A DNA stretch of 64,000 nt from Providencia stuartii (GCF_029277985.1 NZ_CP119546.1:682001-746000); one strand, 5' to 3'. Numbered from the stretch's first letter, positions 17,007 to 26,831 are shown. The notes: generated by a model from the sequence alone, not told the origin. A program made the numbers and translations.

Positions 17007-19658
17007 ATGTTTACCAAAGCTCGTTTCTTTAAATGTGCATTGCAGGTAAATCCGGCAGGATACATAAAATATCGTGGGCAACAGCAGACCATCACGGAAG
17101 ATGAATATAACCAAAATCTGCTTGCGGCATCACTGGAAGCGGGCATAGAGGTCATTGGATTAGCTGATCATGGTTCAGTAGATGGTGTTGATAAAATCCG
17201 CAATCTTTTTGTTGAGAATGGGATTGTTGTTTTCCCCGGCTTTGAGATTGCGTCAAGTGAGAAAATTCACTTTGTTTGTCTGTTTGATGAAAACAAAACT
17301 TCGCAAGAACTTGAACGGATTTTGGGGCGTCTAGATTTACTTGATCCAGAGGATGGTATATTGCCGACCAACCTCACAGCAATTCAGCTGATTGATAAAG
17401 TGAATGAGATAGGTGGATTTATCTTTGCAGCACACTGCATAAATGATGATGGTGTGCTCAGTCGAAAGATGAACCATGTATGGAAACATGAAGGGTTGAT
17501 GGCAGCTCAGATACCAGGCGACAAGTCGATTGAAGATCTTAAAGGAATAGAAAATGATTTCTACCGTAAGATCTTCCTCAACAAAGATCCTAACTATAAG
17601 CGCGAGCGCGAAATGGCTGCTATTAACTCCTCAGACGTTGCAAAACCAGAGGATATCAAAGCATCGGGTGCTTCTTGTTTGATTAAAATGACCAACCCTT
17701 GCTTTGCTTCCTTTAAGCAAGCCTTTTTAGATGCAGGTTCGAGGGTTCGTTTGAACTCAGATAAGCCAGAAAGCTATGCTTCGGCAATTGAGCGTATTCG
17801 ATTTGTTGGTGGTTATCTGGATAGCGTCGATATTGAACTATCGGACCATCTCAATGCTGTGATTGGTGGTCGTGGAACTGGTAAGTCAACCTTGTTGGAA
17901 TGTATTCGCTATGCTTTCGGATTAGAACCTAAAACACCTAACGCAATCAAACAGCACAAAAGTGTCATTGATACTAACCTTGGGAAAGAACGAGGTTTAG
18001 TTGAAATTACGTTGCGTTCATCAGTTATGCACGGTCGCAGATTCAAAGTAAGCCGAAAACACGGTAGTGATCCGGTAGTGGTTGACTCCCATGGAAATAT
18101 ATCCCCCTATCTTCCAACGGATATTTTGCCTGGTATAGAGCTTTACGGGCAAAACGAAATCTATGAAATGACACGAGATGAACAAAGTCGTAATCAGCTC
18201 ATCGAACGTTTTCTTGAGGGCGAACATGAGAAGTTTGATGCAGATATCGCTGACGTTTTAGCAAAGTTAAAAGATAATCGAGAATCCATCAAGCGAGTCC
18301 TAGGTCAGAAAGATGACATTGAAGCAGAGATCGAGCGCTTACCTAAGTTATTGGATCAGGCAAAACAGTATCAAGCATTAGGTATTGATGAAAAGCTGGA
18401 GCTTATTCCTAAACTTGAAAAAGAAAAACAGTTGAATGATCAGATTGGTGAGGATGTTGCAAGCGTCCAACTGGCTATCGATGCGCTCAAAAACAGTTTG
18501 CCAGATACTTTGTATTTAAGTGATACCAATTTGGATGGCTTACCTCATGCTGAGCTCTTGAAGCAGCAGCGTGAAGTTTTGAATGCCCTGAAAACGGGCG
18601 TTCAGCAGACATTAATACAGTTAGAACAGCTAACTTTAAATGCAAATCAACAATTGTTACCGGTCAAGCAATCTTTATCAGAAAAGCAGCAACTTGAAGA
18701 GCAAAAACTTGAGTTGGCTTTTAAGGATATACCTGCAAGCCAGGGTAAAACTGGCCGACAAATTGGTGCTGAATATCAGACTCTGTTAAAACAAATTGAG
18801 CAGATACGCCCTAAACAAACCACCTTGCAAGATCGCCAGACACAAATTGACGAATTGTACAACTCGCGAAAGAAGCTGCTTCTGGAGTTAGAACAACATA
18901 CAAGTGCGCGTGCGAGTAGTATTACTAAATCTGTTAAAAGGTTAACAAGAAAACTGGAGCAGAAGGTACGGCTCACCCTACAGCCAGAAGGTGGCCGCCA
19001 AGAACTTGTGAATTTTCTGACTGGGTGCAATTTAGAGGGGGTTGGGCCTAAACGTCTCGCCTGGGTATTAGAAGGTAACTTCTCTCCAAGCAGTTTAGCC
19101 TCGACTATCCGTCAAGGAGAGTCGGAGCTAGGACGAAAGTTTGGCATATCAGGCACTGTTGTTTCAGCTTTAATTCGTCTTTCAGAAGTAAAACTAATGG
19201 AACTGGAAGAATTGCAGTTACCGGATACCATGGCGATTGAGTTAAATGTGACTCATGGAGAACGAGAAGCTGTATTTAGGTCAATTGATGAATTATCGAC
19301 GGGACAGCAGTGCACTGCTGTTTTGCACTTATTGCTGTTAGATAATCAAGACCCATTAATCCTTGATCAACCTGAAGATAATTTGGATAACGCATTTATA
19401 GCTGAGAGGATAGTCGCAGAACTACGTAGGGCTAAACTGAGTCGTCAGTTTCTATTTGCAACACATAATGCCAATATTCCGGTTTTCGGTGATGCTGAAT
19501 GGATTGGCGTTTTGAGCGTAGAAGATAATAAAGGGCTAATTCTTCCAGAACAACAAGGTGCGATCGATGTTCCCAATGTTCAGGCTTTAGCCGCAGATAT
19601 ATTAGAGGGCGGGAAAAGTGCATTCAATCAGCGTCGTGAGAAATATGGATTCGTGTAA
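17007..19658 (+). CDS. PHP-domain/SMC-like ATPase (TrlF-type), BREX island accessory gene
   Basis: About 883 residues from the ATG at 17007 (a GTG at 16968 is also in frame). The N-terminal 250 residues look like a PHP phosphoesterase domain (GLADHGSVDGVD, IFAAHCINDDG). The rest is an ABC/SMC-type ATPase: Walker A IGGRGTGKSTLLE near residue 295, a long coiled coil from about 390 to 680, a signature-like DELSTGQQ, and Walker B PLILDQPEDNLD near 790. The first PHP metal motif, normally HxH, reads LQVN, and the SDxH-type motif reads SSDVAK, so the PHP active site may be degraded. Genes of this type accompany several defence islands. Its role here is not known. Confidence 0.8.
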   Translation: MFTKARFFKCALQVNPAGYIKYRGQQQTITEDEYNQNLLAASLEAGIEVIGLADHGSVDGVDKIRNLFVENGIVVFPGFEIASSEKIHFVCLFDENKTSQELERILGRLDLLDPEDGILPTNLTAIQLIDKVNEIGGFIFAAHCINDDGVLSRKMNHVWKHEGLMAAQIPGDKSIEDLKGIENDFYRKIFLNKDPNYKREREMAAINSSDVAKPEDIKASGASCLIKMTNPCFASFKQAFLDAGSRVRLNSDKPESYASAIERIRFVGGYLDSVDIELSDHLNAVIGGRGTGKSTLLECIRYAFGLEPKTPNAIKQHKSVIDTNLGKERGLVEITLRSSVMHGRRFKVSRKHGSDPVVVDSHGNISPYLPTDILPGIELYGQNEIYEMTRDEQSRNQLIERFLEGEHEKFDADIADVLAKLKDNRESIKRVLGQKDDIEAEIERLPKLLDQAKQYQALGIDEKLELIPKLEKEKQLNDQIGEDVASVQLAIDALKNSLPDTLYLSDTNLDGLPHAELLKQQREVLNALKTGVQQTLIQLEQLTLNANQQLLPVKQSLSEKQQLEEQKLELAFKDIPASQGKTGRQIGAEYQTLLKQIEQIRPKQTTLQDRQTQIDELYNSRKKLLLELEQHTSARASSITKSVKRLTRKLEQKVRLTLQPEGGRQELVNFLTGCNLEGVGPKRLAWVLEGNFSPSSLASTIRQGESELGRKFGISGTVVSALIRLSEVKLMELEELQLPDTMAIELNVTHGEREAVFRSIDELSTGQQCTAVLHLLLLDNQDPLILDQPEDNLDNAFIAERIVAELRRAKLSRQFLFATHNANIPVFGDAEWIGVLSVEDNKGLILPEQQGAIDVPNVQALAADILEGGKSAFNQRREKYGFV

Positions 19659-19779
19659 AGCACTATTTTGGTATTAATCACTAAGAATCAGGTTCCGCAC
19701 CTTTTTGAAACCGTGAAATTAGCTCGTATGTTATTCTTCTACATGAATTATCAATCTATCTAGCCATCAAGCTCAGAGT

Positions 19780-19810
19780 TGAACCTTCACACTATCGTGT
19801 CGGAGGTTCA
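19780..19810 (+). promoter_or_regulatory. SD-pairing hairpin in the traI leader
   Basis: TGAACCT (19780-19786) pairs with AGGTTCA (19804-19810), and ACAC/GTGT pair inside around a TATC loop. The 3' arm contains part of the GGAGG ribosome site, two bases before the traI ATG at 19813. This could restrict traI translation. Confidence 0.6.
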
Positions 19811-19812
19811 CT

Positions 19813-21963
19813 ATGTTCAAAAACCTATTTTTTCAAACCAAAGCACTACCAGAACTGTCATCTCAACTGGATGCAGACATTCCACGCTATCCGCCATTTC
19901 TGAAGGGGTTGCCTGCTGCGTCACCCGAGGATTTGCAGTCCACACAAGACGAGCTAATTGCCAAACTGCGCCAGGTACTTGGCTTCAACCAGCGTGATTT
20001 TCAAAGGTTAATTCAGCCCTGTATTGATCATCTGGCTGCTTATGTCCACTTGCTGCCAGCATCTGAGCATCATCATCACAGTGGTGCTGGTGGTTTATTA
20101 CGTCATTCGTTGGAAGTTGCTTTCTGGGCGGCACAAGCAGCTGAAGGGATCATCTTTGTTGCCAGTGGCACACCGGTTGAGAAAAAAGAGCTAGAGCCAA
20201 GGTGGCGTGTCGCGGCGGCTCTTGGCGGTTTGTTCCATGATATTGGTAAGCCTGTTTCAGATTTGTCCATCACAGACGAAGATGGACGCTATCAGTGGAA
20301 CCCTTTTTTAGAAACCTTATCCCAGTGGACCACTAATAACAGCATTGAACGCTATTTCATTCGTTGGCGCGACGGACGGTGCAAGCGGCACGAGCAATTT
20401 TCAATTCTGGTTTTAAACCGGGTGATGACACCTGAGTTGCTCGCCTGGTTAACCCAGCCGGGCCCTGAGATTTTGCAAGCCATGCTGGAGGCAATTGGCA
20501 ATACTGATCTCGAGCATGTCCTGTCTAAATTGGTCATTGAAGCTGACCAAACCAGTGTCCAGCGAGACCTGAAAGCTCAACGAATTTCCGTTGACGACAA
20601 TGCCCTTGGTGTCCCAGTCGAACGCTATCTACTTGATGCCATGAGGCGATTACTTGCCAGTTCCCAGTGGCTGGTCAATCAGCGAGACGCCAGAGTCTGG
20701 TTACGAAAATCGAATCAATCAACCCATCTTTACCTGGTTTGGAAAAGCGCGGCTAAGGACATCATTGAGCTGTTGGCCAAAGACAAGATACCTGGCATTC
20801 CAAGAGATCCCGATACCCTTGCGGACATCCTTATTGAGCGAGGATTGGCCACTAAATCCGCCTCGAATGAGCGATATGAAAGCCTTGCCCCTGAAGTGCT
20901 GATCAAAGACGACAAGCCCATCTGGTTACCCATGCTGCATATATCTGAGGCCGATTTATTGTTCAGCTCGAATGTACCAAGTAGTGTGAGACTGTTTAGC
21001 AAATCTGAGTGGGAAGCAACACGGCAAACACAAGCAGAGCCACAGAGTCGCTCCAGTGAGCATTCAGACTTGCCTGAAGCGTCATCATCAATCGAACATA
21101 GAAAATCGGATGAGTCACCATCGACAAACTCGTCCGAACAAGATGATGAACTTCGTCTTGCCAGTGATGTTAATAACCCCCAGGCAACTGAAAATGCTCC
21201 AGGTGATGGATGTGAAAAGCCTAACAATTCATATGATGGCGCTATCTCAAATAACGTAAACCAGCACGATGCAGAAGCATTGAATCTGCCTGAATCTTTG
21301 GCATGGCTCCCAGAGGCCAGTAGCGCGCTGGTTGTGGTTGGTGAACAGATACTGATCCGCTATCCCGATGCCGTAAGACCTTGGTGTGCTCCCCGAAAAC
21401 TGCTTGCTGAACTCAGTCGATTAGATTGGCTTGAACTAGATCCCGCAAACCCGACACGTAAGGCCAGAACTATTACTACGAAAGATGGCGTTCAGGAGCA
21501 AGGGTTGCTGCTGAAAATATCGATTTCTAAAGGGCTTACTGCACTGATTGACCTTCCCAAACAAGACGCAGAACCGGCGGCAGCAATTCAGAACGAAGAG
21601 GCTTCACCGCGACCGAGTCGAACTGAGACAACCAATGTCCAAGCAAAAGAACCCGCCACAAGAACGGAGCGAAAGCAAAAGCCGATTGCGGCCAATGCGA
21701 ACTCAAGTACCGACCCCAAACACGCGCAGCGGCAACAGATGGTTAATTTTGTGAAAGATTTGCCCATCTTACTGACCGATGGTGATTACCCAGACGTGGA
21801 TCATAGTGCCGATGGTATTCGCGTCACGATTCAAACCTTACGCCAAGTCGCCAATGAGCATGGTATTCCAGCCGGACAGCTGCTTCGGGGGATCTCGGCC
21901 AGTGACCAATGCCAGTTTGATGAGGGGGAAACGGTTCTGTTTACCGCTCACGCTAAGCGTTAA
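19813..21963 (+). CDS. traI: TraI, MOBH-family conjugative relaxase
   Basis: 716 residues. The HD-type relaxase domain shows HHHHSGAGGLLRHSLEVAFW near residue 86 and GLFHDIGKPVSDL near 140, the metal-binding His and Asp set of the TraI_2/MOBH family. Residues 390-500 are a low-complexity Ser/Glu-rich linker. The C-terminal 100 residues form a second conserved domain (DGDYPDVDHSADGIRVTIQTLRQ). It nicks oriT and pilots the strand to the recipient. traD follows after 48 bp, the usual order. The gene marks the right border of hotspot 5. Confidence 0.95.
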   Translation: MFKNLFFQTKALPELSSQLDADIPRYPPFLKGLPAASPEDLQSTQDELIAKLRQVLGFNQRDFQRLIQPCIDHLAAYVHLLPASEHHHHSGAGGLLRHSLEVAFWAAQAAEGIIFVASGTPVEKKELEPRWRVAAALGGLFHDIGKPVSDLSITDEDGRYQWNPFLETLSQWTTNNSIERYFIRWRDGRCKRHEQFSILVLNRVMTPELLAWLTQPGPEILQAMLEAIGNTDLEHVLSKLVIEADQTSVQRDLKAQRISVDDNALGVPVERYLLDAMRRLLASSQWLVNQRDARVWLRKSNQSTHLYLVWKSAAKDIIELLAKDKIPGIPRDPDTLADILIERGLATKSASNERYESLAPEVLIKDDKPIWLPMLHISEADLLFSSNVPSSVRLFSKSEWEATRQTQAEPQSRSSEHSDLPEASSSIEHRKSDESPSTNSSEQDDELRLASDVNNPQATENAPGDGCEKPNNSYDGAISNNVNQHDAEALNLPESLAWLPEASSALVVVGEQILIRYPDAVRPWCAPRKLLAELSRLDWLELDPANPTRKARTITTKDGVQEQGLLLKISISKGLTALIDLPKQDAEPAAAIQNEEASPRPSRTETTNVQAKEPATRTERKQKPIAANANSSTDPKHAQRQQMVNFVKDLPILLTDGDYPDVDHSADGIRVTIQTLRQVANEHGIPAGQLLRGISASDQCQFDEGETVLFTAHAKR

Positions 21964-22011
21964 TCCATTTGAAATTAATCGGATTGCAAACGGTTATTTT
22001 GCGGAGCATGA

Positions 22012-23832
22012 ATGAAAGAAAACGCATACGAGATGCCTTGGCGCACGAATTATGAAGCCATGGCAGCAGCAGGTTGGCTGGTTGGGGCCACTGGGGCGAT
22101 TGCCGCAGAAATGCTGAGTGAGCTACCACCTGAGCCATTTTGGTGGATGACAGGGATTTCCTCGGGCATGGCGTTGTATCGCCTGCCTGAGGCTTACCGT
22201 CTTTATAAGTTGCAGAAGGGGCTAAAAGGCAAACCTTTGGCTTTTATGGAGCTGTCGCATTTGCAAAAAGTGATGGCAAAACATCCTGATGAATTGTGGT
22301 TAGGTTATGGCTTTGAGTGGGACCAACGTCATGCCCAACGCGCTTATGAAATCCTAAAGCGGGATAAGCAAACCTTGCTTAACCAAGGTCACGGCAAGCA
22401 AATGGGGTCGACCTGGATTCATGGTGTCGAGCCCAAAGAAGAAGATGTGTACCTGCCAGTTGGTCACACTGAGGGGCACACCTTAATTGTCGGCACCACC
22501 GGTGCGGGAAAAACACGATGCTTTGATGCGATGATCACTCAGGCCATTTTGCGCAATGAAGCCGTGATTATTATTGACCCCAAGGGAGACAAAGAACTTA
22601 AGGATAATGCCCAGCGAGCCTGTATTGCCGCCGGTAGTCCTGAGCGCTTTGTGTATTTTCATCCGGGGTTTCCAGAGCATTCGGTACGGCTTAATCCCCT
22701 GAGGAACTTTAACCGGGGTACTGAAATCGCCAGCCGAATTGCGGCATTAATACCATCTGAAACCGGTGCTGATCCATTTAAAGCTTTTGGCCAAATGGCA
22801 CTGAATAACATCGTGCAAGGTTTGTTGCTTACTTCACAGCGTCCTGATCTGAAAACACTGAGACGATTCTTGGAAGGTGGCCCAGAAGGCTTGGTAGTAA
22901 AAGCCGTTACGGCTTGGGGGGAGCAGGTGTATCCGAACTTTAGTGTGGAGATCAAGCGCTTTACCGAAAAGGCCAATACCTTGGCTAAACAAGCCATGGC
23001 GATGCTGCTTTTCTACTACGAACGCATTCAGCCCGTTGCCGCCAATACCGATTTAGAGGGGCTATTGAGCATGTTTGAGCATGATAGAACCCACTATTCT
23101 AAGATGGTGGCTTCACTGATGCCGGTGCTCAATATGCTCACCTCAAGTGAATTAGGCCCACTGTTATCACCGATTGCAAACGATGTGGATGACAGCCGGT
23201 TAATTACGGATTCTGGTCGAATTATCAACAATGCCCAAGTGGCGTATATCGGCTTGGATTCATTAACCGACGCCATGGTTGGCAGCGCCATTGGTTCGTT
23301 GCTTTTATCGGATCTCACTGCTGTGGCCGGTGACCGCTATAACTATGGTGTTGAAAATCGCCCCGTAAATATCTTCATCGATGAGGCTGCTGAAGTCGTA
23401 AACGATCCCTTCATTCAACTGCTCAACAAAGGCCGTGGCGCAAAAATGCGTTGTGTGATTGCTACTCAGACATTTGCTGACTTTGCCGCTCGTACAGGCA
23501 GTGAAGCTAAGGCTCGCCAGGTGTTAGGTAACATCAACAACTTGATAGCCCTTCGGGTGATGGACGCCGAAACGCAGCAGTACATTACTGACAATCTGCC
23601 TAAGACTCGGTTGCAGTACATCATGCAAACTCAAGGTATGTCGTCCAACTCGGACAGCCCCGCGTTGTTTACCGGCAATCATGGCGAACGCTTGATGGAA
23701 GAAGAAGGCGATATGTTTCCACCGCAATTATTAGGCCAGCTCCCAAACCTAGAGTACATCGCCAAGCTCTCAGGTGGCCGCGTGATCAAAGGTCGCATTC
23801 CTATTTTAACCAGCTCTACACAAGCAGTATAA
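22012..23832 (+). CDS. traD: TraD, conjugative coupling protein (T4CP)
   Basis: 606 residues. An N-terminal membrane region (residues 15-60) precedes the ATPase: Walker A VGTTGAGKTRCFD near residue 160 and Walker B VNIFIDEAAEVV near 455. Sequence around RGAKMRCVIATQT is typical of TraD/TraG coupling proteins. It links the relaxosome made by TraI to the secretion channel and drives DNA export from the inner membrane. The next gene starts 9 bp downstream. Confidence 0.95.
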   Translation: MKENAYEMPWRTNYEAMAAAGWLVGATGAIAAEMLSELPPEPFWWMTGISSGMALYRLPEAYRLYKLQKGLKGKPLAFMELSHLQKVMAKHPDELWLGYGFEWDQRHAQRAYEILKRDKQTLLNQGHGKQMGSTWIHGVEPKEEDVYLPVGHTEGHTLIVGTTGAGKTRCFDAMITQAILRNEAVIIIDPKGDKELKDNAQRACIAAGSPERFVYFHPGFPEHSVRLNPLRNFNRGTEIASRIAALIPSETGADPFKAFGQMALNNIVQGLLLTSQRPDLKTLRRFLEGGPEGLVVKAVTAWGEQVYPNFSVEIKRFTEKANTLAKQAMAMLLFYYERIQPVAANTDLEGLLSMFEHDRTHYSKMVASLMPVLNMLTSSELGPLLSPIANDVDDSRLITDSGRIINNAQVAYIGLDSLTDAMVGSAIGSLLLSDLTAVAGDRYNYGVENRPVNIFIDEAAEVVNDPFIQLLNKGRGAKMRCVIATQTFADFAARTGSEAKARQVLGNINNLIALRVMDAETQQYITDNLPKTRLQYIMQTQGMSSNSDSPALFTGNHGERLMEEEGDMFPPQLLGQLPNLEYIAKLSGGRVIKGRIPILTSSTQAV

Positions 23833-23841
23833 GGAGTCTCT

Positions 23842-24402
23842 ATGCATCATTCTGTTTGTCTGAAAATGACAACACTTACCAGTAAAGAAATGCTCGCTCA
23901 GTGGCAGCAACATAACCCCCAGTTCAAGGAAGCCTTAAGACTGCTTGAAACCGACTGGCCTCATGCTTTGGCCTCGGTGTATTGCTTGGCGGACTATTTA
24001 ACGGATGCGTTCACGTTAGATGGCCACTCCATCTTTGATTTGTGCCTGTGTAATGGCTTGGGCAGTTATGAAGAAGTCAGTTGTGATGATGACAGTGTAC
24101 GACTGTGGCATTTCATTGAGGCACTGACCTGGACTGCCGCCAGTGCTTTAACTGGGATTCGCCTGCGTGATCCTGACCATTTCGAGTGGGCCGCCGTGGA
24201 TGGTGTGTATTTCCACACCTGGATTCGTAATCGTCCAAATCGGATGGCGTATTTGGCTGAAGGACGTATTGATGTGCGTTATGTCAGTGGCCATACGACG
24301 ACAAAGCGGCTTCAACAAGTGATTAAAGCCCGGATTATGACGCCAACCGTTGCAGCCATGCTGGCGCGAGTAGAAGAGGATGTTTGGCATGAGCAAGCAT
24401 AA
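23842..24402 (+). CDS. Conserved ICE protein of unknown function between traD and traJ
   Basis: 186 residues, soluble, no recognised motif. It starts after a good AAGGAGT ribosome site. A Trp-, Asp- and Glu-rich centre (SYEEVSCDDDSVRLWHFIEALTW) is the most conserved-looking part. The stop overlaps the next start, so it belongs to the traI-traD operon. Genes at this position are conserved among SXT/R391 and IncA/C elements as far as I recall. No function can be given. Confidence 0.75.
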   Translation: MHHSVCLKMTTLTSKEMLAQWQQHNPQFKEALRLLETDWPHALASVYCLADYLTDAFTLDGHSIFDLCLCNGLGSYEEVSCDDDSVRLWHFIEALTWTAASALTGIRLRDPDHFEWAAVDGVYFHTWIRNRPNRMAYLAEGRIDVRYVSGHTTTKRLQQVIKARIMTPTVAAMLARVEEDVWHEQA

Positions 24403-25024
24403 GTCGGTTTGGCTACTGTGTCTGGCACTGATGCTAGAGATTATTGCCATTGGCGTATTAGTGCCCGGTGATTGGACTGGCCGGGTCATTAGTAAAGAGA
24501 AGCAGATGATCCAAAATCAATTGGGAACTCAAACAAGCTATTGGATTGGTCAAACTAGCCATCGCTGGTATCAGTCATGGATTGTGGATACGCAGATGGA
24601 GCAATCTGTACGTGATTTTTTAATCCCCACTGAAGAACAGCGACTTCGTTCTAAAGGGATGGAGAACATGGGAGGCTTTTGGTTTGTCTGGGTAGAAGAC
24701 CGTATTCAGGCATTTTTTGATGTGCTGTACCAAGTGTTCACTCGATTTGCTTTGCTGATGGTCTGGTTGCCCTTTGCGCTTATTCTCATGTTACCGGCGC
24801 TGTGGGACGGCTTGATGACCTGGAAGATTAAGAAAACAACCTTTGATTTTTCGAGCCCAATCATTCACCGCTACAGCATGATTATCCTGGGCTCAGGTGT
24901 CATTTTGCTGTTTATGGGATTGTTCGCCCCGCTGGCTATTCCACCGGTGGTGTTACCGTCGCTGATCATCGGTTTGGCATTGATGGCGGGGTTGGCGTTA
25001 AGCCACTTGCAGAAGAAGATATGA
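24389..25024 (+). CDS. traJ: DUF4400 integral membrane protein, TraJ of SXT/R391
   Basis: 211 residues from ATG 24389, with AGAGG 9 nt upstream (ATG 24380 is also in frame but lies on the ribosome site). Four hydrophobic segments are visible: residues about 5-25, 115-140, 160-182 and 187-208. The loop between the first two faces outside the cytoplasm. It matches the DUF4400/ICE membrane protein family that follows traD in many ICEs. It is probably an accessory to DNA transfer. The name traJ is used for this position in the family and is unrelated to F-plasmid TraJ. Confidence 0.75.
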   Translation: MSKHKSVWLLCLALMLEIIAIGVLVPGDWTGRVISKEKQMIQNQLGTQTSYWIGQTSHRWYQSWIVDTQMEQSVRDFLIPTEEQRLRSKGMENMGGFWFVWVEDRIQAFFDVLYQVFTRFALLMVWLPFALILMLPALWDGLMTWKIKKTTFDFSSPIIHRYSMIILGSGVILLFMGLFAPLAIPPVVLPSLIIGLALMAGLALSHLQKKI

Positions 25025-25041
25025 GGCCTGTCAGGCCTCAT
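25021..25041. terminator. Hairpin between convergent traJ and the hotspot 1 gene
   Basis: ATGAGGCCT pairs perfectly with AGGCCTCAT around a 3-nt loop. It includes the traJ stop codon and lies 10 bp from the end of the minus-strand gene, a typical place for a two-way terminator. No strong T run follows on either side. Confidence 0.55.
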
Positions 25042-25050
25042 CTTGTAGAG

Positions 25051-25638
25051 CTAAAATCTCACGCCTACGGTATTGCCGTTCTCGTCTTCAGCAGGCAAAT
25101 GGTAAGTATCAATAAGGTGGCCTTGAAGCCAAATATATTGAGGCATCCAAAAAGAGTACTGTCGTATAAGAGCCAATACTTCTTTTAACGGTTTGTTTGC
25201 ATGAGGCTCGGCAAGACGGAAGTACATGAATGAGCAATAATCTCGAAAATACTCATGAAGCTCTGAATCCGATATCGTTTCTTTTAGCGGTCTGTTTTGT
25301 TCGTCGTCCTCATCAGGGGAATTGGCATAAATTTCAAATAGCTGCTTTTCAGTGAGCATCTCCAAGAAGTGGTCTTCAATTAAGACCCCATCACTGGTAT
25401 CGACATCCATACCATCTTTGACATCAAAAGCCATGACACATCCAGAAGATAATGCCACTTCTGATGGTTTCAGTACGTCATTAGCTTGTACAACCTGATT
25501 CCAATGATTAAAACCAGCAGTTACTGCAATTTCATCGAGTGCTTGAGTGTGTGGAATAGATTTTTCACGTTTAAGCTTTCGTGCTTTTTGCTTTAAACGT
25601 TCAACCGTGGCAGAGGAAATGATTTTAGTAATTTGCAT
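25051..25638 (-). CDS. Hotspot 1 gene, unknown function
   Basis: 195 residues from the start at 25638, which has AGGAG 6 nt upstream on the minus strand. An earlier in-frame start at 25671 lacks such a site. The N-terminal 60 residues are basic (ATVERLKQKARKLKREK) and run into GFNHWNQVVQAN, a pattern I have seen near the start of other plasmid-borne proteins but cannot assign. The C-terminal half is acidic and aromatic. It is the only minus-strand gene in the traI-traN region and lies between traJ and traL, the place of hotspot 1. Confidence 0.7.
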   Translation of the reverse strand: MQITKIISSATVERLKQKARKLKREKSIPHTQALDEIAVTAGFNHWNQVVQANDVLKPSEVALSSGCVMAFDVKDGMDVDTSDGVLIEDHFLEMLTEKQLFEIYANSPDEDDEQNRPLKETISDSELHEYFRDYCSFMYFRLAEPHANKPLKEVLALIRQYSFWMPQYIWLQGHLIDTYHLPAEDENGNTVGVRF

Positions 25639-25895
25639 TGAGTTTCTCCTATTAGCGAATACGGCGCCCACTGCCGAGGTCGCAGAAAAAACCTAAGCAA
25701 AAAATAAATTTGATATGCATGTCGTCCCGTCCGGGTTTGCTAAAGTGGGCAGCTGGTCTCGACACGACCAATATCCCCATCATATCAACCGCATCAAAAA
25801 GATCAATTGTTAGTATTGTCTGAGTAGAACCCTCAAAACCTTCAAGAATTCGGCATCTAGCTGACCACTGAACCTGCCAATCCCAAGGCATTCTT

Positions 25896-25923
25896 CACTT
25901 CTCAATTCAAACAACGAGGAGTG
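25896..25923 (+). promoter_or_regulatory. SD-pairing hairpin in the traL leader
   Basis: CACTTCTC (25896-25903) pairs with GAGGAGTG (25916-25923) over 8 bp with one G-U pair. The 3' arm is the ribosome site, 3 nt before the traL ATG. The rest of the 25639-25926 gap shows no gene and must hold the promoters of both neighbours. Confidence 0.6.
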
Positions 25924-25926
25924 ACT

Positions 25927-26208
25927 ATGGAACCTGTAAATATTCCATCCTATATCGATCACCCGCCGCACTTCCTGCTTTGGAGTGCCGATGAGATGGC
26001 TCCCATTCTGTTGGGGCTAGTGATCGGCATTTTTACCGGTAATGCCTTGGTTTTATGCCTATTGGGGTTGGTGACAACCAAGCTCTATCGGCGTTTTCGT
26101 GATGGTCGCCCAGATGGTTTTATTCTTCACGCCATCTACTGGGCTGGACTGTTGCCAACCAAAGCCAAGACGATCCCTAACCCATTTATCAGGAGCTATC
26201 TGCCGTGA
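25927..26208 (+). CDS. traL: TraL, T4SS pilus assembly protein
   Basis: 93 residues from the ATG at 25927 (a GTG at 25921 lies on the ribosome site). It has a hydrophobic stretch at about residues 22-50 and a basic C-terminal half, as usual for F-type TraL/VirB3 proteins of the inner membrane. It is the first gene of the traL-E-K-B-V-A operon. The stop overlaps the traE start. Confidence 0.93.
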   Translation: MEPVNIPSYIDHPPHFLLWSADEMAPILLGLVIGIFTGNALVLCLLGLVTTKLYRRFRDGRPDGFILHAIYWAGLLPTKAKTIPNPFIRSYLP

Positions 26209-26831
26209 AGTTCGACGTGTTTTTAAAATCATGGCAAGGCACGCAATTAGAGAACCGATGGCAACGGTTCCTGATTGTAGTGCTGGTGCTATCTAATTTG
26301 CTGCTTGCGGTAGCGGCATTTTCTCGCAATACCGTGGTAGCTATTCAACCACCAACCTTGTCTGAAACGGCTGAAGTGTCACGAAACCAAGCCACTCAAC
26401 CTTACCTTGAATCCTGGGGACTTTACCTGGCTGAGCTTATGGGCAACGTGACGCCGGGTAATGTGTCTTTCATCCGGGTTGCCATTGAGCCGCTACTTTC
26501 TCCAGTGGTGTACCAGCAAGTGGTCGATGCACTGGAAATTCAGGCAAGGCAAATCCGCGAAGACCGAGTCACGCTCAAATTCCAACCCAGACAAGTGGAG
26601 TATGAGTATGAAACCGGCCATGTCTTTGTGACCGGTTATTCCTTGGTTTCTGGGCCATCTGGAGATGAGCAGCGCCAAACTCGCACCTATGAGTTTGATA
26701 TCGATATTGAGCAATACCGTCCAAAACTTAGCTGGATGGATACGTATGAGGGGCAAGCTAGAACGAAGCGAGTTCGTGAAAAGTTGACCCAAGAGCAAAA
26801 CCGGAGGGTGAATGATGCGAACCAAAATTAG
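26205..26831 (+). CDS. traE: TraE, T4SS core protein (VirB5/VirB8-like role)
   Basis: 208 residues, GTG start overlapping the traL stop. A single N-terminal membrane helix (residues 22-42) is followed by a periplasmic domain with the family pattern ESWGLYLAELMGNVTPGNV and a C-terminal TYEFDIDIEQYRPKLSWMDTYEG. TraE proteins anchor in the inner membrane and take part in the pilus-channel core. The end overlaps traK. Confidence 0.93.
   Translation: MKFDVFLKSWQGTQLENRWQRFLIVVLVLSNLLLAVAAFSRNTVVAIQPPTLSETAEVSRNQATQPYLESWGLYLAELMGNVTPGNVSFIRVAIEPLLSPVVYQQVVDALEIQARQIREDRVTLKFQPRQVEYEYETGHVFVTGYSLVSGPSGDEQRQTRTYEFDIDIEQYRPKLSWMDTYEGQARTKRVREKLTQEQNRRVNDANQN

Noticed and set aside
20730..21227. 165-residue minus-strand frame inside traI
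   Set aside because: Antisense to the Ser/Glu-rich linker of TraI, which naturally gives a long open Ser/Leu-rich frame.
25652..25891. 79-residue minus-strand frame between the hotspot 1 gene and traL
   Set aside because: Overlaps the promoter and start region of the hotspot 1 gene; no ribosome site; composition unlike a real protein.
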